DNA from: an uncultured Lachnospiraceae bacterium
Lineage (GTDB): Bacteria > Bacillota > Clostridia > Lachnospirales > Lachnospiraceae
Direction of reading: 5' to 3'
Assembly (NCBI GenBank): GCA_910579645.1
Contig: CAJTVK010000151.1
Coordinates: 1-9,561, forward strand
DNA: 9,561 nt
Shown: in pieces, positions 6,350 to 9,561 of the stretch
How positions within the stretch are numbered: position 1 is the stretch's first letter
Layout: each line of letters starts with the position of its first letter
The notes under the pieces: model-generated
What the model saw: only the letters and a program-made list of their open reading frames with translations
The model's database searches: none
Told to the model about the DNA's origin: nothing
Made by a program: the position numbers and the translations under genes

Positions 6350-6716
6350 GAGAGAGGAAGAACCCATTGAGCGGTGCGAATATATCCATGTGCATGAGGA
6401 CATCGTGGCAGAAGTGAATAAGCAGATGCCGGAGGAAGATAAGCTGTATGACTTGGCCGATTTTTTTAAGGTATTTGCGGATTCCACAAGGATTAAAATA
6501 CTTTATGTGCTGATGTGCTCCGAGATGTGCGTATGCGACTTGGCAGGGATTCTGAATATGACCCAGTCGGCGATTTCCCATCAGCTGCGTACGCTGAAGC
6601 AGATGGATCTGGTGAGGAACAGGCGGGAAGGGAAAACGGTTTTCTATTCTTTGGCAGACGGGCATATTAAGGCCATACTGAGCCAGGGGCTGGACCACAT
6701 TGAGGAAGAGGATTGA
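6342..6716 (+). CDS. cadC: CadC-type ArsR/SmtB-family metal-responsive repressor
   Basis: Winged-helix DNA-binding repressor of 124 residues, acting as a dimer on the operator at 6158-6179. It begins at GTG 6342, with AAGGAGGG (6328-6335) 6 bases upstream. The recognition helix region reads TQSAISHQLRTLKQMDLV (74-91). Two metal sites seem intact: the alpha-3N type, with Cys63 and Cys65 in MCVCDLA plus N-terminal Cys12 (His16 and His18 nearby), and the alpha-5 type, with Asp106, His108, His119 and Glu122, at the same spacing as in SmtB. CadC proteins release DNA on binding Cd, Pb or Zn. S. aureus CadC uses two N-terminal cysteines; only one is present here, so His may substitute. It is first in an operon with an HMA protein and a metal ATPase, which supports the role. 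A related Zn sensor (CzrA/SmtB type) is the alternative. Confidence 0.92.
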   Translation: MRRREEEPIERCEYIHVHEDIVAEVNKQMPEEDKLYDLADFFKVFADSTRIKILYVLMCSEMCVCDLAGILNMTQSAISHQLRTLKQMDLVRNRREGKTVFYSLADGHIKAILSQGLDHIEEED

Positions 6717-6870
6717 AGCCGCGGCAGCTTATGCACTTTTGCATCTGCCTGCGCGTCTGTGTTAGGCTCCTTGGGGAGCGGGCTGCCGGCGGACTGGATG
6801 GCATGCAGGCAAACCGCCGGATGTAACCGTATAGGTGAAAAAATTTATGGGAAAGCAGGAGGAGAAAGAG
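6717..6870 (+). other. Structured gap between cadC and the HMA gene
   Basis: These 154 bases carry no convincing ORF. They contain several stems: GGCAG-ATGCA against TGCAT-CTGCC (6723-6749), CTCC/GGAG near 6768-6779, and CCGGCGG/CCGCCGG (6786-6792 and 6814-6820). TGCCTGC (6746-6752) can also pair with GCAGGCA (6805-6811), which would compete with the first and enclose others. No T-run follows any stem, so these are not standard terminators, and no clear promoter is seen. Confidence 0.4.
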
Positions 6871-7092
6871 ATGAGGAAAACTTATATTTTGGAAGATTTG
6901 GATTGCGCACATTGTGCGGGGGAAATCGAGGCTGCGGTAGGTAAGCTGGCCGGGGTCACGAGCAGCACGGTAACTTTCCTGACACAGAAGCTGGTGGTGG
7001 AAGTGGAGGATGCGAAGGCAGACAAGATTACTAAGGAAATAAAGAAGGTTGTGAAGAAGTTTGAGCCGGATGTGGAAGTGGTGGAAAAATAA
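6871..7092 (+). CDS. Free-standing heavy-metal-associated (HMA) domain protein
   Basis: Small cytosolic metal carrier of 73 residues consisting of one HMA domain. The ATG at 6871 is preferred to the in-frame GTG at 6835 or ATG at 6847 because GGAGGAG (6858-6864) sits 6 bases before it and the domain begins immediately. The metal loop is LDCAHC with Cys12 and Cys15; the leading aspartate, as in CadA/ZntA amino-terminal domains, favours divalent Cd, Zn or Pb over Cu(I), where Met is usual. It ends 30 bases before the ATPase gene, which itself lacks an amino-terminal HMA domain. The likely job is therefore to deliver or bind the ion for that pump as a separate subunit. A CopZ-like copper chaperone is less likely. 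Confidence 0.9.
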   Translation: MRKTYILEDLDCAHCAGEIEAAVGKLAGVTSSTVTFLTQKLVVEVEDAKADKITKEIKKVVKKFEPDVEVVEK

Positions 7093-7122
7093 GGCGGAAG
7101 ACGGAACCGGCAGGGGGTAAGT

Positions 7123-8988
7123 ATGAGTAAAAAACTGAAAAAGAGGATAAGGCGGGTGGCAATTGGGGCGGCGGTTTATTTGGCGGCAGTGCTGCTGTCC
7201 CGTTTTCTTCCCGGCATGAACGGATATATGACACTGGTTTTGTTCCTGGCGGCTTATCTGGTGATTGGCGGGGATGTGGTAAAAAATGCGGTGATGAATA
7301 TTGGGCACGGGCAGATCTTTGACGAAAATTTCCTGATGATGATTGCCACGGTAGGTGCTTTTTTCGTAGGCGATTATCCGGAGGCAGTGGCGGTCATGCT
7401 CTTTTATCAGGTCGGAGAGTGTTTTCAGTCTTATGCGGTGAATAAGTCCAGAAAGTCCATTACGGCGTTGATGGATATCCGGCCGGACAGCGCCAATGTC
7501 ATCCGGAACGGGGAAACGTCAGAAGTAATGCCGGAGGAAGTGGAAATCGGAGAAACGATTCTGATAAAGCCGGGGGAGCGGATTCCTTTGGACGGAGTGA
7601 TTCTGAAGGGCAGTTCTTCCTTAGATACCATGGCACTGACCGGGGAAAGCGTTCCCAGGGATGTGGAGACGGGGGACGGTGTCATAAGCGGCTGCGTTAA
7701 CTTAACCGGTGTGCTGGAAGTGGAAGTCAGCAAGAAGTTCGGCGAGTCAACGGTGGCAAAGATATTGGACTTGGTGGAAAATGCCGGCAGCAAGAAGTCG
7801 GAAGCGGAACACTTCATTACCAAATTCGCCAGATATTATACGCCCATTGTAGTAGGCTGTGCCGTGCTTTTGGCGGTTATCCCGCCTTTGGCGGCAGGGG
7901 GAGGCTGGTCTGTATGGATATACCGGGCACTGAGTTTCCTTGTGATTTCCTGTCCTTGCGCGTTGGTCATCAGTATCCCCCTCAGTTTCTTCGGAGGTTT
8001 GGGCGGTGCCGGCAAATCAGGGATATTAATTAAGGGAAGCAATTATCTGGAAGCTCTTGCGGATGCGGAAATGGTGGTGATGGATAAAACGGGAACACTT
8101 ACCAAAGGAACTTTTACCGTGAATAAGCTGGTTCCGGCGGAAGGGACAAAGGAAGAGGAATTGCTGGAGAAGGCGGCGTATGCGGAAAGCTATTCCAACC
8201 ATCCGATATCCCGCTCTTTGGAGGAAGCCTATCTGGCGCGGGGGAAGGAAATCGATGCCGCGCGGGTGGGCAGCGTGGAAGAACTTGCGGGACATGGTGT
8301 CCGTGCGTCGCTGGACGGAAAAAATATCTATGCCGGTAACGACAAGCTGATGAGGAAGCAAGGACTGGAGCCGGAAAGCGTGGACGAAATCGGAACCGTG
8401 GTGCATGTGGCAGAGGATGGGGCTTATCTGGGATATATCGTCATTGCGGACGAAGTGAAAACGGATGCGAAGGAAGCGGTGGAAGGTTTCAAGGCCGCCG
8501 GAATGAAAAAGATTGTCATGCTGACGGGGGACAGGAAAAGGACGGCGGATTATGTGGCAGAGCAGCTGGGCGTGCCGGAGGTATATTCCGAACTTCTGCC
8601 GGGCGATAAGGTGGATCGGGTGGAGCGGCTGATTGCGGCAAAGTCCGAGAAAGGGAAGCTGATTTTCGTAGGCGACGGCATCAATGACGCGCCGGTGCTG
8701 GCCAGGGCGGATATCGGCGTGGCCATGGGAGGCCTTGGCTCCGATGCGGCAATCGAAGCGGCAGACGTGGTAATCATGACCGACGAACCGTCAAAAATCG
8801 TGCGTGCAATACAGATTTCAAAGAAAACCTTGGGAATCGTGAAGCAGAATATTGTGTTTGCCATTGGCGTAAAGGTACTTGTGCTGTTGCTTGCCGCATT
8901 GGGGATGGCTTCCATGTGGGCTGCGGTGTTTGCCGATGTGGGAGTGGCGGTCATTGCCATATTGAATGCCATGCGGGCGATGAGATGA
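7123..8988 (+). CDS. cadA: P1B-2 type Cd2+/Zn2+/Pb2+-exporting ATPase
   Basis: Membrane ion pump of 621 residues that exports divalent soft metals at the cost of ATP. All P-type motifs are present: actuator TGES at 173-176, metal-site CPC at 277-279, phosphorylated Asp321 in DKTGT, SNHP around 358-361, TGD at 468-470 and GDGINDAP at 517-524. The last membrane helices carry Lys584 and Asp605 (VFADVG), the pair that marks the Zn/Cd/Pb group (ZntA Lys693/Asp714). Family members usually start with an HMA domain; here the protein opens with a short basic stretch and goes straight to helix 1 (about 11-30), the HMA being the separate gene just upstream. AGGGGG (7112-7117) lies 5 bases before the ATG. 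It is the last gene of the cadC operon and ends ahead of a terminator at 9033. Confidence 0.96.
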   Translation: MSKKLKKRIRRVAIGAAVYLAAVLLSRFLPGMNGYMTLVLFLAAYLVIGGDVVKNAVMNIGHGQIFDENFLMMIATVGAFFVGDYPEAVAVMLFYQVGECFQSYAVNKSRKSITALMDIRPDSANVIRNGETSEVMPEEVEIGETILIKPGERIPLDGVILKGSSSLDTMALTGESVPRDVETGDGVISGCVNLTGVLEVEVSKKFGESTVAKILDLVENAGSKKSEAEHFITKFARYYTPIVVGCAVLLAVIPPLAAGGGWSVWIYRALSFLVISCPCALVISIPLSFFGGLGGAGKSGILIKGSNYLEALADAEMVVMDKTGTLTKGTFTVNKLVPAEGTKEEELLEKAAYAESYSNHPISRSLEEAYLARGKEIDAARVGSVEELAGHGVRASLDGKNIYAGNDKLMRKQGLEPESVDEIGTVVHVAEDGAYLGYIVIADEVKTDAKEAVEGFKAAGMKKIVMLTGDRKRTADYVAEQLGVPEVYSELLPGDKVDRVERLIAAKSEKGKLIFVGDGINDAPVLARADIGVAMGGLGSDAAIEAADVVIMTDEPSKIVRAIQISKKTLGIVKQNIVFAIGVKVLVLLLAALGMASMWAAVFADVGVAVIAILNAMRAMR

Positions 8989-9032
8989 GGAAGGTTTCGC
9001 ATAGAAGCGGATAAGGAAATACGAAGAATTCC

Positions 9033-9070
9033 CGGAAAACCGGTGTGGCAGGGGCCGTGCCGGTTTTCTG
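9033..9070 (+). terminator. Rho-independent terminator of the cad operon
   Basis: GAAAACCGGTGTGGC (9035-9049) pairs with GCCGTGCCGGTTTTC (9054-9068) over 15 bp including three G-U pairs, with loop AGGG, and can extend to 9033/9070. The poly-T is short because the T-run is part of the stem. The group II intron begins 3 bases after this hairpin. Confidence 0.8.
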
Positions 9071-9073
9071 CAT

Positions 9074-9561
9074 GTGTGCCCGGTGGGCACACGTTCTAAC
9101 GGGTGAAAGTCCCCAATCCGCCCGGCAGTGGGAAGGATACAGCCGAACACCAAGGGTGTCCACCGCGAGGGGAATCTGAAGGAAGGTGAAGGCAAATCTC
9201 TGGTCTGACGAACAGAAACTACATCAGGCTATGCACAGGGGTAAGGCCGCAAAACAGGTCAAAGCCCAATAACTGTACGGAACTGTGCATAGTAAATGTG
9301 GCAGATATGTGGAGAGAAAGAAACGTGTGATACCCGGGGAGGTCTCACGGACGCGGCAGAGACGATAAAATATTCGTGGCCACGGAGCAAAACCAGCCGT
9401 GAGAAGTCAGCAGAGGCCATAGTACCATGGCGGTTGCAAACGCCATGGAAAGGGCTGAACTTTAGGAGATGTGAGTAAATGAATGTAACCAAAGATGGGT
9501 TCAAGGACAGACAACTTCATATGGAAGACTATCTGCAAATGGAATCTGCGGAACAGAAAGA
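9074..9561 (+). mobile_element. Group IIC (bacterial class C) self-splicing intron, 5' part
   Basis: Retroelement cut by the window edge. It starts with GTGTGCCC (GUGYG consensus) at 9074, which folds on GGGCACAC (9085-9092). Further marks are GGGTGAAAGTCCC (9101-9113), AAGGGTGTCC, GGTCTGACGAACA, ACCCGGGGAGGTCT (9332-9345) and AAGTCAGCAGAGG...CATAGTACC (9404-9426); from memory these match the Oceanobacillus iheyensis group IIC intron closely. A perfect 10-bp stem joins 9229-9238 and 9283-9292 in domain I. CCATGGCG/CGCCATGG (9425-9432 and 9441-9448) probably opens domain IV, which holds the maturase gene. Class C introns typically insert just after terminator hairpins, as here. The 3' end and domains V-VI are not in view. 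Confidence 0.9.
9479..9561 (+). CDS. ltrA: Group II intron reverse transcriptase/maturase (amino-terminal fragment)
   Basis: The ATG at 9479 follows AGGAGAT (9464-9470) by 8 bases and opens a frame that continues without a stop to the window edge, giving 27 residues (beginning MNVTKDGFKDRQLHMEDYLQ). This short start resembles group II intron proteins, but no reverse transcriptase motif is yet in view, so the call rests mainly on its position in intron domain IV. The full protein would splice and mobilise the intron RNA. The ltrA symbol is generic. Confidence 0.75.
   Translation, partial: MNVTKDGFKDRQLHMEDYLQMESAEQK

Noticed and set aside
6759..6944. 61-codon plus-strand frame overlapping the HMA gene
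   Set aside because: It overlaps a clear HMA gene in another frame, has no ribosome site and its composition looks like a translated shadow.
6667..7308. 213-codon minus-strand frame across cadC, HMA and cadA
   Set aside because: It is antisense to three well-supported genes and is rich in His, Pro and Leu, as expected from the reverse strand of such coding sequence.
9296..9478. 60-codon frame just before the maturase start
   Set aside because: It covers conserved ribozyme sequence (domains II-IV) of the intron and lacks any protein signature.
1..9561. CRISPR array, tRNA or rRNA genes
   Set aside because: No regularly spaced direct repeats and no tRNA cloverleaf or rRNA sequence was found on either strand by eye.

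Overview
The window looks like a chromosomal segment from a Gram-positive, anaerobic Clostridia-type bacterium, most likely Lachnospiraceae. The reasons are strong AGGAGG-type ribosome sites, sigma-A promoters with TATAAT boxes, moderate GC, a very large hybrid sensor kinase, a clostridial-style bacteriohemerythrin and a group IIC intron. This assignment is an inference from style and was not tested by a database search. No tRNA, rRNA or CRISPR array is visible.

Region 1 (1-3780): the right end of a palindromic intergenic repeat (about 1-79), then a promoter (99-126), then one long gene (265-3657) for a membrane-bound hybrid histidine kinase with an outside sensor region, two PAS-like segments, the kinase core and two receiver domains. 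A hairpin terminator follows at 3734-3774. Region 2 (3850-5131): a tandem two-domain hemerythrin gene on the minus strand, transcribed towards the kinase from its own promoter, with a leader of about 200 bases and a double GCCATGGC palindrome near its start. Divergent from it is a plus-strand promoter (4976-5004) for a small operon: a possible 42-codon leader ORF, a zinc-ribbon plus YdhG/DUF1801-type protein (5132-5536) and a half-size EamA transporter (5568-5981).

Region 3 (5990-9073): the second, complete copy of the palindromic repeat (5990-6108), whose outer stem ends in a T-run and so acts as a terminator. It is followed by a heavy-metal resistance operon. The operon has a strong promoter (6127-6154), a 10-2-10 ArsR/SmtB operator over the transcription start (6158-6179), a possible 18-codon leader peptide overlapping the next start (6293-6349), a CadC-type repressor (GTG start, 6342-6716), a free-standing HMA metallochaperone (6871-7092) and a CadA/ZntA-type P1B-2 ATPase without its own HMA domain (7123-8988). 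Together these would sense Cd/Pb/Zn, carry the ion and export it. A terminator hairpin (9033-9070) closes the operon.

Region 4 (9074-end): a group IIC intron inserted just downstream of the cadA terminator, as is typical of this class. Its RNA domains I-III fill 9074 to about 9448, and its reverse transcriptase/maturase gene starts at 9479 and runs off the window.

Most content belongs to known families. The items most worth a second look are the repeat family whose right end lies about 20 bases before two different promoters, the tandem hemerythrin in which both domains replace the same iron-ligand histidine with glutamine, the leader ORF in front of cadC, and the split HMA/ATPase pair. I did not find convincing evidence of an entirely new system.
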